Positions 43,335-55,201 of a stretch of 64,000 bases of DNA are shown here, piece after piece. The stretch spans positions 34,037 to 98,036 of the forward strand of contig MU859195.1 in NCBI GenBank assembly GCA_033297205.1, in the 5' to 3' direction. Under the pieces are notes generated by a model. That model was not told the DNA's origin. It did no database searches and was given only the letters and a program-made list of their open reading frames with translations. This stretch comes from Pseudoneurospora amorphoporcata (taxonomy: Eukaryota > Ascomycota > Sordariomycetes > Sordariales > Sordariaceae). Made by a program: the position numbers and the translations under genes. Numbering within the stretch: position 1 is the first letter of the stretch; every line of letters begins with the position of its first letter.

Positions 43335-45030
43335 TGTGCCGGAGACTGCACGCTGGACAATCGGGGGGCATCTAGCAAGAGAGACTGGCGACTGCTTGTC
43401 GGTGAGCGATTGGCGACTGGCGCTGGCGCGGGCCGGGGAGGGGTCTCCTGCGATGGATGGCGACGTCAAAATACTGCCGGTCTAAAAATGTTGGCGGTCA
43501 GGAATGCGAGCGCGGCAGTAGAGCGGTAGAGAGAAGCAGTTGGCCACGAGCAATCCAGGAACCGGCAAAGACGGTGAGCGAGCCCGGGTGGTTGGCAAGG
43601 GTCACGTGGGGCTACGTATCTCGCCAAGCCCACGCTAGCTCACCACCCTTGCCTTACGTAAGAACGGAACCTCGAAGAACCGGGGGCGCCTTGGAGCTCG
43701 AGCCGCACAGTGTCTCTTCACCGTGAGGCTGTCGCTTTTGACTGTGAACCTAAAGACTCGGATGAGAGCAGCGAGGAGTTCACAATTCATCCGTTCTCTC
43801 TGCAATGGGACGGACAGTACAAGTGACAACTGGGGTGATTACGACGGGAAGCTCAACATGTGAAAGACAACCGTGCTGGACAACTAACTTTAGATCAGCC
43901 GCGACCAAAGTTGGTACTGATTGATGTTGATTTCCACCGACGGCAAGTCCCTTTTCTCTAGTGGTGACATCCAACGAAAACGGGGGTTTTGTCTACTTTG
44001 TCAAATACGTATCAACGCCTCTTTTTCAAATCGCGTCTAGGTAATCTCCAAAGCCTCGCCTTTTACAGATTACCGCGCGGCTTTCCAAAGACATCTAGAC
44101 TCAACGCTTCATCCTCAATTTCCAAGATGCCGTCATCATAAGGCCTGGACCCCATCGCCAAGTTTGTTCCTGAACTGTACCTGTTAGACTAAAGGGGCCA
44201 GGAACCCACACACCCGCCCACTTGGAGTTGTTGTCGAGAGCGACTTAATCACTGCAATCCACTCTGCCATCGAACCACACGCTGCCATCATCATCCTTGT
44301 GAAGTACTCGAAGCCCCCGAGCAGCCCGGCTGTCCCTGCACACTATACACTCGCCCCCTGAAATTAATACATCCTAGCATTTTGATCGCGGCGTCGTTGT
44401 AGCTTATCGACGAGCCAGCGTATTCGTACCGAGACATCGGGGGGGCACTCTGGGGCTTTCTTCATCAGATAGTCTTCAGCCAAACGACCCTGTCTTTGGC
44501 TCTGGCTTCACCACAACTCTCTTAGCCACAAGTTCCAACTGCAGACACGGAGGCTACCATCATCGGCACACACAAGGTCCAGCACTACGCTTTTACCCCG
44601 TGCTGTTTCAGTTGCTTCCAGTAAACCGGCAAGTCTTTGACACCGTCTGGGCAGTGCGCTTCAACTCCGCGTCCCCGTGTTCCGTGTCCGTTTCCCCGGG
44701 TCCGGCTGTTGCTTCCGGGATACCCGACCTACGGCACTACCAAGCACCTGCCAACCGCCCCACATTACTCAACCGCTGTCTTCCCGTTCGAGACCCGAAC
44801 AAGTCAACAGCACCACTCATCACCGACATATCGATTCCTGGCCTAGGTACGACGTAATACCCAGTACTGTACGCTCTCTTTACCATTGAAACCCTACAAC
44901 ACTACGGCTTCTATCTTGCTCGGCCTGCAGAGAGATTATCCCTTGGTTGACGGTGCCAAGTTTCGTTGGGTCTCGGCGTGTCTTGGGCACCAAGTTGGCG
45001 GCATAGCTCCCGTCAGCAGGGTCGTTCAGG
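43335..45030. other. Divergent intergenic region, zinc-finger gene / ROG1-like
   Basis: About 1.7 kb shared by two divergent genes. A CACGTG E-box lies near 43602-43607. No TATA box, RNA gene or extra protein was recognised; the long distance suggests sizeable leaders on one or both sides. Confidence 0.6.
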
Positions 45031-48000
45031 ATGCTCCTCCTCCACCAAACCGGCAGTGTCAAAATCGGCGAAGTGGTCCGGTACACCGTCACTTACACCC
45101 CATCTGCCGACCACATTCTTCCATCTCCCGAATTTCTGTCCCTACGCATCAAAAACACTTCGGCCATTGCTCTGCGGGCTGCCTTCGTCCACGGTCCCTA
45201 CACCCTCTCCGTTGCGGCTTACCCTTCTCACTTCAACCCAAATGAAAAGTTCGAAAACCCCCGTCGCTATGGCATTCCCGAGTTTGAGCCCATGCTCAAG
45301 GCTGGTGCCTTCTGGAACTGTCACCTTGTTTTACCCGACAACATTCGTCAGTCAGCCGGTGAGGGGACAAGCAAGCACGGCCAGTTCGGCAACCCCGAAA
45401 CCCATGGCGAGAGCGTCTCATGGATCATTGAAGTTGCCTCACAGGTGATCTTCTCTACATCGGCTGCCGTTCACTATGAGATTCTCCTCGCCCGGGACGA
45501 AAAGTCTCTGAGCCTCGGCTCCGTTGTTCCGGCTCTCGGAGGCCAGTTCCAAGCCCCGGAGCCAGGCCAAGTCAGCGACTTTCAGCAAAGCATTGGCAGT
45601 ATCAAGGATCATCCAGCACAGCCGAAAGGGGTCTTCTCACGAGCCATACGGCTGAAGGTAGAGGATACAGGCGCCTTGTGGAACACACCTCGGCTTCCAG
45701 GATGGGATGAAGAAGTCCAGCACCGGGCCAAGTATCACGGTACCGATGCCCCTGTGGAGCCCGCCGTGCCCAAGAACAAGAAGCACGATGAGCCGAACAA
45801 GCGCAAGAAGCAGAAAAGGGTTCACTTGGTTGTTCTGACGCATGGGCTGCACAGCAATTTGGGAGCCGATATGCTCTTTATGAAGGAGAGCATTGATGCG
45901 GGAGTACGGAAGGCGAAACAAGATGCTAAGGCGCGAAGGGCAAGAGAGTGGGCAGCAAAACACCGGCGAGACACTTCGTCTTCTGCCGAGGAAAGGGGAG
46001 ACAGAGTGAATGGTGACAAATATCAGTCGCGGGAAGATGACGGGCAAGACGATAGTGATGACGAAGACGATGAGGAGGTTATTGTGCGGGGCTTCTCAGG
46101 AAACGCCACTAGGACTGAAAAGGGTATCAAATATCTAGGAAAACGGCTTGCCAAGTTCGTCCTGACAATGGTTTTCCCTGAGCAACCATTCATACCCACC
46201 ACCAGAGCGGCATCACAGGCCATTGTCCACTCGCTAAAAGCTAGCAAGCAGGATGCAGAGAAGGATTCGGGGCAAAAGCGCCCTCATTCTGGGTCCAAGA
46301 AGACGGACAGGGGCTACAAGATCACCAAGATCAGCTTCATTGCCCATTCGCTTGGCGGCCTCATCCAAACATACGCAATTGCCTACATCCAGAAACATTC
46401 GCCAACCTTTTTCGACCAGGTTGAACCAGTCAACTTCATCGCGTTAGCATCGCCGTTTCTCGGCCTCAATCATGAGAACCCCTATTACGTCAAGTTTGCC
46501 CTCGATTTTGGCTTGGTGGGAAGGACCGGTCAAGATCTGGGACTCACTTGGAGAGCTCCAACAATTGCGAGGAACGGGTTTGGGGCGATTATAAGCCAGT
46601 TCGGTGAGAATACGCACAAACACGTATACGGAGAGCCCCAGCCGGAGTCAAAGCCGCTGCTACGCATCTTGCCTACTGGGCCGGCGCATACAGCATTGAA
46701 GAAGTTCCGGAACAGAACGGTATACTCGAACGTCGTCAACGATGGAATCGTGCCACTCCGCACAAGTTGTCTTTTGTTCTTGGATTGGCAAGGTTTGGGG
46801 CGTGTGGAAAAGGCTCGCAGAGAGGCAGGGTTGGTTGAAACTGCTCTAAGCTTCGGGTGGGCTGAGTTAACAGGGACAAATGCGACGGCGCCACGAGTGA
46901 AGCCCTGGGCTCCAGAAGACACAGAGGAAAAGCCAGGTGAGGAAGGATCTGGGGACTCAACACCAACGGGCCCTTACAACGCCCACGAGGTCCCTCAGCC
47001 GCCACCCCATGCCATGCTGGAGGATGATCGAGCGAGTCTTCGATCGGCTGTTGTGGCGTCTCCAGAGTCCGAGTTCCAGAAGCTCCAAGATCTTCAAAGC
47101 GCAACTACCTCGGGTAATACCAACAATCCATTCATAGGTATAATGAATTTCTTCCGCTCCAGCGAAACGCAAAAGCAAGCGCCTGCTCCACAACCTTCCA
47201 AAGCCAATAGAATCTATCAACGAAGTCAGATTTTGAGATCAGACGACACATCCACGACAGCCTCAGCATCTTCGTCTCGGTCGCGTGTCACCACCGGCAA
47301 TGAGCTATTGGACGCGGGAGAAAGCGTCATGGCTCCGCCTAAGACGACGGTATTTGAGGCAGCTAGTGACTTGATCAACCCCAAACTTCCCTCAGTTGAG
47401 TATCTCATTGACCCATCCAAGCGACCTCGAGCCATCTTTCATGATAGGATCTACCATCCCTCGGATATTCCGCCCCCGCCACTGAAGAAGCGGCCCACTA
47501 CCAGCGGCTTCCGACGAAGAGCTACGGCGAGCACAGCATCTCCAAAGAGCTCCGCGCCTGAAGCGGCTCCGATTAAAACCCCAAGCAGTGAGGCGTCGTC
47601 CCCTTATAGTCCGACACCAGGGTTCTTGCCCCGAGACTCATCGCTATCCCGACATGACTACGATGACACAGAACATACCAACCCGGACATGGACCCGTCT
47701 GAGATGGTCGACGGCTCCCAAATGCAAGTCGAGGAGAAAATCGCCAGAGCCTACCACAGGGGTCTCTCCTGGCGCAAAGTTCTCGTCAAGCTGGAGCCCG
47801 ATGCACACAACAATATCATCGTACGTCGCCAGTTTGCGAACGCCTTCGGCTGGCCGGTCATTCAACATCTCGTGGAGGCACACTTCAGTGATTCAGCAAC
47901 TGCCAAGACGCCTGATAATAAGGCCACAAATAAAGAGCGCGCCAAGCCCCTGTCTGCACCACCCGATGAGCACGGTTCTGAAGTTAAGGACACGGAGACC

Positions 48001-48681
48001 AGCAGCTCGGAGAAGAAGACGCATAGTAGGGGAGGCTCAACTCAAAGCGAAAGGGATGCCAGAGAGGCTGAGGACGTCGTCTCCGGCTTGCCTAGGAGCT
48101 CTGCCGGTGTGAGCTCCAGTGACAAACCCAGGGGCTTCCTGTCATCACAATCACCGTCCTCGCCATCGGGATCTCTGAGAGGCACCGAGCGCCCCCGGCT
48201 TGTTCGCCGAATGGACTCCGTGACGTGGAGCGACCGAGACTGGATCGAAAGTGGCGACGAAAGCGACACGGCAAGCGAAAGCGGCCAACGAGATACCAAG
48301 AAAGATTCTTTCATGGGCGGCCTATCGCCGGCGGATAAGAAAGGCAAAGCAGCAGCAGTTACTACGCCAACATCAAAATCCTCCGACCCCGCGGCAGATA
48401 GCGACCCGGCAAAGCCTGGATTCAAGAGATCGAGCACGCTGAACTGGAACTGGACCGAGAAGATCGTCGGGAAGGGAGCCCTCGGCATGAGGCCAAAGTC
48501 GCCTAGGTCGTCGTCTTCGGGGGGTACTACGGATGTTCAAGGGTTGGGGTTGGCTAGCTCGGTTGCGCAAATTATTGGGAGACCCGTGAGTCAGGGGAAG
48601 TCGGCTGTGATGCCGACGGTGGTTATGGAACATGGTCAAGTAACTCCGCAGGGACATGTGCCCCACTCAAAAACAGAATGA
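45031..48681 (+). CDS. ROG1-type DUF676 lipase/serine esterase
   Basis: Alpha/beta-hydrolase of the DUF676 family. Yeast Rog1 is a monoacylglycerol lipase, so action on acylglycerols or phospholipids is a fair inference. It is a single exon of 1216 residues. Residues 1-190 form the family's N-terminal beta domain (VRYTVTYTPS, LRIKNTSAIALRAAFVHGPY). The hydrolase starts at about 265 (VHLVVLTHGLHSNLGADM), with a charged insertion at about 290-350. The nucleophile elbow FIAHSLGGLIQTYA has its Ser near residue 440, then LASPFLGLNHENP and NDGIVPLRTS, which carries the acid-loop region. The C-terminal half is long and mostly disordered, with one conserved island (RGLSWRKVLVKLEPDAHNN, then RRQFANAFGWPVIQHL, about 910-950) that also occurs in family members. 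No signal peptide or clear membrane helix is visible. The start matches family N-termini. Confidence 0.9.
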   Translation: MLLLHQTGSVKIGEVVRYTVTYTPSADHILPSPEFLSLRIKNTSAIALRAAFVHGPYTLSVAAYPSHFNPNEKFENPRRYGIPEFEPMLKAGAFWNCHLVLPDNIRQSAGEGTSKHGQFGNPETHGESVSWIIEVASQVIFSTSAAVHYEILLARDEKSLSLGSVVPALGGQFQAPEPGQVSDFQQSIGSIKDHPAQPKGVFSRAIRLKVEDTGALWNTPRLPGWDEEVQHRAKYHGTDAPVEPAVPKNKKHDEPNKRKKQKRVHLVVLTHGLHSNLGADMLFMKESIDAGVRKAKQDAKARRAREWAAKHRRDTSSSAEERGDRVNGDKYQSREDDGQDDSDDEDDEEVIVRGFSGNATRTEKGIKYLGKRLAKFVLTMVFPEQPFIPTTRAASQAIVHSLKASKQDAEKDSGQKRPHSGSKKTDRGYKITKISFIAHSLGGLIQTYAIAYIQKHSPTFFDQVEPVNFIALASPFLGLNHENPYYVKFALDFGLVGRTGQDLGLTWRAPTIARNGFGAIISQFGENTHKHVYGEPQPESKPLLRILPTGPAHTALKKFRNRTVYSNVVNDGIVPLRTSCLLFLDWQGLGRVEKARREAGLVETALSFGWAELTGTNATAPRVKPWAPEDTEEKPGEEGSGDSTPTGPYNAHEVPQPPPHAMLEDDRASLRSAVVASPESEFQKLQDLQSATTSGNTNNPFIGIMNFFRSSETQKQAPAPQPSKANRIYQRSQILRSDDTSTTASASSSRSRVTTGNELLDAGESVMAPPKTTVFEAASDLINPKLPSVEYLIDPSKRPRAIFHDRIYHPSDIPPPPLKKRPTTSGFRRRATASTASPKSSAPEAAPIKTPSSEASSPYSPTPGFLPRDSSLSRHDYDDTEHTNPDMDPSEMVDGSQMQVEEKIARAYHRGLSWRKVLVKLEPDAHNNIIVRRQFANAFGWPVIQHLVEAHFSDSATAKTPDNKATNKERAKPLSAPPDEHGSEVKDTETSSSEKKTHSRGGSTQSERDAREAEDVVSGLPRSSAGVSSSDKPRGFLSSQSPSSPSGSLRGTERPRLVRRMDSVTWSDRDWIESGDESDTASESGQRDTKKDSFMGGLSPADKKGKAAAVTTPTSKSSDPAADSDPAKPGFKRSSTLNWNWTEKIVGKGALGMRPKSPRSSSSGGTTDVQGLGLASSVAQIIGRPVSQGKSAVMPTVVMEHGQVTPQGHVPHSKTE

Positions 48682-51600
48682 TGCGGTGAGGACGGTAATA
48701 TGTTGTTAAGCTGAGTTAGGTGAATGAGAAAGGAAGGGTCTCGCGTTCTCGTATAGAGCGTCGAGAGTCATGCTATATTTGATCAGCAATATGTTGGAGT
48801 TTTAAATTTGGAAGCGATTGCGATATGTAATACCTTATGGTTTACCATTCGTGCCTTTAGATGTACTGTTGGCCGGCGTTCGTTAATATGAATAAGATCG
48901 CATCCGTGATATTGAAAGTCCGAGTTGTATATACATAATCCACTGTCTCTGGCTCGAAGATCTATTCCTGCCTAGGTACCTTTGACCTTGAACTGACTAC
49001 GTACTGACTTGACAAGGAAAGAATATCGACATCGAATCTGATTATTTCTCTTCTCATTGACATTAGACATCGTACTTTACTGCTTTACCATTCCCGTTCT
49101 TGGGCTTTTTAGGTGGGCGAAGCAATATGCACACAAGACAAGCAACTCTTTAATGTACACATGCCACCACCTGTCATATCCTGGGGTTTCATCCAGTTTT
49201 TGGCCTTCCATCCCATCTAACGCTGCATATAAGAACCTCTACTATCCTTCCTTACCTAGACTATAGTCACTCTGCAAATTTTCTTGTGCAAACAAAAACG
49301 TGGTCTTCGACGAGAAATAACAACCAGAGAACGAACCACAACCTTAATACTACCCACCAACTTTGAGGTACTATTCTTCACGCTTTACTTCATCTGCCAT
49401 CATTCCATCCAATCGAAAATCGACACAGCTGTGACACTGCGCGAGAGTGTCGTTAGAGGTAATTAGCTCGGTTCCCAACTGATTCGGATCAGCCCCATAT
49501 CCGCGCGCTGTCTATAGAGTGGAAAAGTACAAAAGTATCAGAAGGGCACTGAATCAGGTATGTCATTGATTCTTTAGAGAATCCTTTTCTGTGTGTTGTG
49601 ATTCCCCCTTCTTTTAAATCAGTTAATCGGTGATGTTAGATGGGTATGTACATGGGAAGCTGGCCCGGGGCACCACTTCAGCTCCCTCTTCTATCTTTCT
49701 TCTCTTCTTCTCTTCCTCACCTTTATATCTTGTTTCTTTTGTCAGGGGCTGTGACATGTTACGAACTTGGATGATGAGTTAAAATGACCTTTCTTTTTGC
49801 CCTGTACATCGATCTTCTAGTTAATCATTTGCTGGTAAGAGCTCACAGCACCTATCTATGTATCCTCGAGACTTTTATCCCAAGCTGACCACAAGAAGGT
49901 TAAAATGCAAGGTCGTTTTGAAAACTTTTGGGATCGTCCAGCTCAGTTGGTAGAGCGCTTACGATGTCTCACATTCCCAGCTCGGCGGCCATTTTCTGGA
50001 TATCTTTTTCGCAGTATGGTATCCTTGTGGCCACTGGCTCCAGCAATTACATACTCGAATCTTTCTTCTCCCTTGCCGGTCGATGTTGATGATCTTCTTT
50101 TGACGGCCGTTGTACATAGTACCCCTTTTTCTTTGCAACTCAAACTGAAGATTTTGAAATACGATAGCATACCTTTACACACTGTACGCCGTTGTATGCA
50201 CCCGAACCCGAATGTACATTCATGTCGCACACACATCTTTTCAGTTTAAAACCAACGGCAGTAGACTATAAAATGCACACTTCACTGGCACCACACACGG
50301 TGTCGCCCTTGCAGATTCGCCGGGAGATTCCCGCGATTCAATTCGATGGCGGTTGCTTCTGGACACTCGTCAATCACGTAATTGAGCAATTCTCCAATGA
50401 TGTGGGGTCGTCGGCGCCTATATCGGGTGTGGGGAGGGGACCGTTCCATCGTCAATCGACCATTGCTTCAATTGTTTTCGCCTTACAAATTTTCCTGTGA
50501 CTGTGGTGACGATTGAAAATTCGAGATACACATTGCGATTCTCGGTCAGTTTTGAGGCAGGCGGCCGGTGTGTGTTCGTCTAACTACATTACATGTGCAG
50601 TGGCGAAAGCGAAGTGCGTATCGAGATGGCTTGATGCTTCGAAGCTCTGGATTGATGAGTGCTGACCAGTTGTTGAGGGGGCCGAAGAAAGTGGAGTTTG
50701 ACCGCTATTTTGGTCGAAGAAACCACATCGGGACTGGCTTCTTGCAAGTTGGAACTTGTGGAGAGGGTTCGGGCCAGTGAGGTGATGGAATCTCCTGATC
50801 CGCCATGCACTGAATTTTGGAGATGGGCATCGAGTTGTTTCCGTTGTTGTAGGACAGTATATGATCTAGCTATCATATCGTGATGTTTATTTCCCGTTCA
50901 GGAGGATTGTTACTTGGCCGTAGCAGCATGTGCACGCCTTGAGCTGCTCATTCAGTCGTGTACTTGAGGTCATACAGAAGCGTTGCCAGGCTGCTGTCCA
51001 GGGACATGTCGACTTTTGCGAAGCCTTTTTTTTTTTTGGCGGGGCTCAACGACCCCACAGAGGGGTCGGGTCGGGCACTGCCTGGCACTCGGGCAAACAC
51101 GCTACACAGTACGCAGTCAAAGTATTGTCAGTAGTCTCATATTACTACCTAGGTAATTTTGTCCATCCCAAGACCGTCCCCATGTACCGCTACCCCGACT
51201 CCAGCTTGGAGAAGGCGGGTGAGTGGGTGAGGCAAGCGGTTGGCCGACGCGGGATCCCGTCCCTGGCCTTGCCAACCCCGGTCGCCAATGGGACTCTCTC
51301 CGGGGATCGGCGTCTCTTCACTTTCGTTTCCCTCGCCCATTGCCTTCGGGGACGTGGTCGGGCGTGTTCGACAAAAAAAGTTCATGTTGTTCTTTCGCGC
51401 TTTCCCTCTCCCCGGTGGTCCCGTGCATATCTAATCTAAGGTAGTCTCTCGGGACTTCTTTCGCTTTTCCCTTTTCTCTCTCGCCGCTTCTCCCCCTTCT
51501 CCGACTTTCCCACTTTCCCACTACCATTTTCCCTTCGTCTTTAGCTTCCTTTCATCTGGAGTTCGAGGCAATCGGATCCAAAAGAGGAGTCACGCTATAG

Positions 51601-52126
51601 CACAAATACCTTCCCGAAGGCGTAGAAACCAGATTGACTATCCACAATCGAGACAGAAAGAAGAGACCGTTCCAGTTGGGGTTTCTTCGTCTAGTCATTG
51701 GGTAGGCACAAGTAAGAATCCACCGCCCCGTGTATCATTGAAAGCTTGCCGTCTACACAACCCTCTTGCAACCTTCCCGCGGCTTTCCCTGTCTTCAGTC
51801 TTCCCGAGTATGCAGTGTCCAACGGACCGTCCCACCCTAACCCGCCGCGTCGATATCCCAATCGCAATGTCCCGCCGTTGGTCCCTGCCCACCGGTCCTT
51901 TTCTGGTCCAAAGTCTCGCCTCCCCGGGAGCTTGGACAACTGGTTGGCCCACCGACCATGACCGCGACCGCGACCGAGCCACCAGTTCTTTTGTCAGAGA
52001 AAAAGATTCTTGTCCCCAGAGAACAATACTAACTACAACGTTCCAGAATACCTACTATCACTTATATAACATAACAAGCCCCATAATTCGCGCTCCCCGC
52101 AGTCGCACTCAACACACCCGGTCAAA
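48682..52126. other. 3.4-kb intergenic region before MTHFR
   Basis: Contains the ROG1-like 3' UTR and the MTHFR promoter and leader. A tRNA D-arm-like fragment is at 49930-49958 and a GC hairpin preceded by a T-run at 51027-51068. The last 500 bases are pyrimidine-rich and contain short upstream ATG frames. No complete tRNA or protein gene was recognised. Confidence 0.55.
51050..51068. repeat. Hairpin CGACCCC/GGGGTCG
   Basis: A perfect 7-bp stem with loop ACAGA (51050-51056 with 51062-51068) lies just after a run of T residues (about 51026-51037). It is about 1.06 kb upstream of the MTHFR start. Confidence 0.55.
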
Positions 52127-54003
52127 ATGCATATCCGGGACATGGTTGCCGATGCCGAGAGGACGAAGGCCCCGTCCTTCTCCTTCGAGTACTTCCCACC
52201 CAAGACGGCCCAGGGTGTCCAGAACCTCTACGACCGCATGGATCGCATGTACAACTTCGGTCCCAAGTTCATCGACATCACATGGGGTGCCGGTGGTCGC
52301 ATTGCCGAACTTACTTGCGAAATGGTCGCCCAGGCCCAGGCATACCTTGGCCTCGAGACGTGTATGCATCTTACTTGCACCGACATGGGCGAGGAGAAGG
52401 TGAACAACGCTCTGCAAAGGGCCTACAAGGCTGGCTGCACCAACATCTTGGCCTTGCGTGGTGATCCTCCCCGTGAGAAGGAGAAATGGGAGGCTGCTGA
52501 GGGTGGTTTCCAGTATGCCCGGGACTTGGTCGCTCACATCCGCAAGCTGTACGGCGACCACTTCGACATTGGTGTTGCTGGCTATCCCGAGGGCTGCGAC
52601 GACAACAAGGATGAAGAGTCTCTGCTCGACCACCTGAAGGAGAAGGTCGATATGGGTGCGTCCTTCATCGTCACTCAGATGTTCTACGACGTTGACAACT
52701 TCCTGCGCTGGGTCAAGAGGGTCAGGGAGAGGGGCATCACAGTTCCTATTCTTCCTGGCATCATGCCCATCGCCACTTACGCCAGTTTCCTTCGCCGCGC
52801 GAACCACATGAACTGCAAGATCCCCGAGGAGTGGATGGCCAAGCTCGAGCCCGTCAAGAACGATGATGTGGCCGTCCGTGAAATTGGCAAGACTCTCGTT
52901 GCCGAAATGTGCCGCAAGATTGTCGACGCAGGTATCCATCACTTGCACTTCTACACCATGAACCTCGCCCAGGCCACGCGCATGGTTCTCGAGGAGCTTG
53001 ACTGGTTGCCTTCGCCCAACCGGCCGCTCAAGCGTGCTCTTCCCTGGAAGCAGTCTCTGGGTTCCGGGAGAAGGGACGAAGATGTGCGCCCCATTTTCTG
53101 GCGCAACCGCAACAAGTCGTACATCACCCGTACCCAAGACTGGGATGAGTTCCCTAACGGCCGCTGGGGTGATTCGAGATCTCCTGCCTTCGGTGAGCTG
53201 GATGCCTATGGTATTGGCTTGACGGGTTCTAATGAGCTGAACCGCAAGAAGTGGGGCGAGCCTCAAACTGTCAAGGACATCGCCAACCTTTTCGTGCGCT
53301 ATCTTAACCAGGAGCTCGAGTACCTGCCATGGAGCGAGGCCCCTATCTCGAGCGAGGCCGAGCTGATCAAAGATGACCTCATCGCTCTCAACAACCGTGG
53401 TTTGATCACCATTAACTCCCAGCCGGCCGTCAATGGTGTCAAGTCGACACACCCCGTCCATGGCTGGGGTCCCGCGAATGGTTATGTCTATCAGAAGGCA
53501 TACCTGGAACTTTTGGTCTCTCCAGAACTTTTCCCCGAGATCAAGCGCCGCATTGAGAAACACCCCGACATTACTTACTATGCCGTAACCAAGTCTGGTA
53601 ACCTCCAGACAAATGCGCCATCTGAGGGACCCAACGCGGTTACATGGGGTGTTTTCCCAGGCAAGGAGATCGTGCAGCCCACCATCGTTGAGAGCATCAG
53701 CTTCCTTGCATGGAAGGACGAGGCCTTCCAATTGGGTATTGAGTGGGCCCGCTGCTACGATGCTGATACCCCCAGTCGCCTCCTGATTGAGGAGGTCATG
53801 AACAAGTGGTATCTGGTCAACATCGGTAAGTTGAAAAAAAAGATTCGGTTGCTTGCTCAAGTATGTACTAACCTTGGATGCTAGTGAACAACGATTTCCA
53901 CCAGCCACGCACCATCTTCGACATCTTGGGCGATTTGTCTGTCTCTGATCTCGAAAAGGTTTACACGCCCGCACAGACGAACGGTGCCACCAACGGCGTT
54001 TAA
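52127..54003 (+). CDS. MET13: Methylenetetrahydrofolate reductase, MET13 type
   Basis: FAD enzyme that reduces 5,10-methylene-THF to 5-methyl-THF, supplying methyl groups for methionine synthesis. Exons 52127-53825 and 53885-54003 (donor GTAAGT, acceptor GCTAG) give 605 residues, close to yeast Met13 (about 600). The N-terminal TIM barrel (about 1-295) carries FSFEYFPPKTAQGVQNLYDR, CMHLTCTDMG, NILALRGDPPRE, DIGVAGYPEG, FIVTQMFYDVDNFLRW, PILPGIMPI and HLHFYTMNLAQAT. A linker with LPWKQSLGSGRRDEDVRPIF follows. The C-terminal AdoMet-binding regulatory domain contains WDEFPNGRWGDSRSPAFGEL, ITINSQPAVNG and GWGPANGYVYQKAYLELL. Fungi usually have two MTHFR genes, and the sequence features favour the MET13 rather than the MET12 branch. 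In Neurospora this may be the met-1 gene, but I cannot confirm that from sequence alone. Confidence 0.95.
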
Positions 54004-54108
54004 GAGGCGTCAAAAGTGCCTCAATAAAGGAGATACCCATCCTCTCTCCTTTCGTTTTTCCTCCACACACAACATATTATTTCAACATTTTCTTTTTCAA
54101 CAATGCAT

Positions 54109-54131
54109 GGAAGCCTACGGGTAGGCTTTCC
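54109..54131. terminator. Hairpin downstream of MTHFR
   Basis: GGAAGCCTA (54109-54117) pairs with TAGGCTTTCC (54122-54131) with one bulged T and a CGGG loop, 106 bases past the stop codon. It may lie in the 3' UTR. Eukaryotic termination does not need such hairpins, so calling it a terminator is tentative. Confidence 0.3.
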
Positions 54132-55189
54132 ACTCCCCGTTACCTAAACGTAATATTTGACCGTTTTTCAACAAAAAGCGCGTTTTCAGACAACAAGCAT
54201 GACGTACTTTGCTGCCGTGTTTTGCGGGATACAACAGGACAGAGCAACGACAACGATTGATGATTCTAAGTTTTGCCGAACCAACAAGGCAGCATTTGCA
54301 TACCAAGCATATATACAGAGAACGGCAAGGGTACCGGGGAAACTTTCAACACACACGGGAGAGGAAAAGGACAGAGGTTAAAGCACACAGCATTATAAAC
54401 AACCGGCGTTCTTGCGATGTCGAGCTTTGACGGGATTGGACCGTCGGGTAGCTGGCATCATTTTGGTTGAGTTTGATTTTTCAACAAAAAAATCGGGAAG
54501 AGCATGGGACCGGCACCTCGAGAGAGCTGGCCAAGAGGGGGTGAGGAAGAAAATAAAGGAAAAACAAAAGCATGAACGTGATGAAGATACGTGGACATGT
54601 GGGCATAGGGAGGGCGGTGCATATCTCAACGATACCCTGAGGTGGAATGGAAAATGGTGTTAGGCAGGAATTGAAACTGGGTTTTGGATTGCATCACCTT
54701 GTGTTGACCTCCCCACGGCGACTATGATCGTTGCTTCCTTTGCAGTGAGTGTTGAACAGTCGGGCAGATGAGCATCGAACAACATGCACGGGCATCACTG
54801 TGATGGTATATTCCACCCTACGTACGCAAAGAACGCCGAGTTGACTCAAAGTCCGTATGGCCGATACCGCTGGACAGTTGGCTTTTCTATGCTTGGATGG
54901 TCTGACTATAAATGAGACAGAGCTCATTTCCCATGATTATCCCGTCAAAACTTAGGGGTCAGTGCAGTACCTCGGTAGTAACACCCTTTCAACATATCCC
55001 GTGATGAATGTCAAAGCAATACCGGAGAGAAGGGAAGGACTAACAAGGCTGCACAAAGCAGTCGTCAAGGAAATAATCATTCCGCTTTTTAAGGAAAACC
55101 CGGCTGACCGCCTTCCCCTTCCCCTCCCTCAGAAACAAGAAACCAGCGAATGGCTATTGGGAGAGGCGGACGGGATGTTTCAGGGTTAA

Positions 55190-55201
55190 CCCCCCCCCCC
55201 C
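55190..55201. repeat. Homopolymer C12
   Basis: An uninterrupted run of 12 C residues in intergenic DNA. Confidence 0.85.

Noticed and set aside
49930..50060. Complete tRNA gene
   Set aside because: Only the D-arm is good. No B box, anticodon stem or 3' acceptor complement is found within 130 bases, and position 8 is C instead of T.
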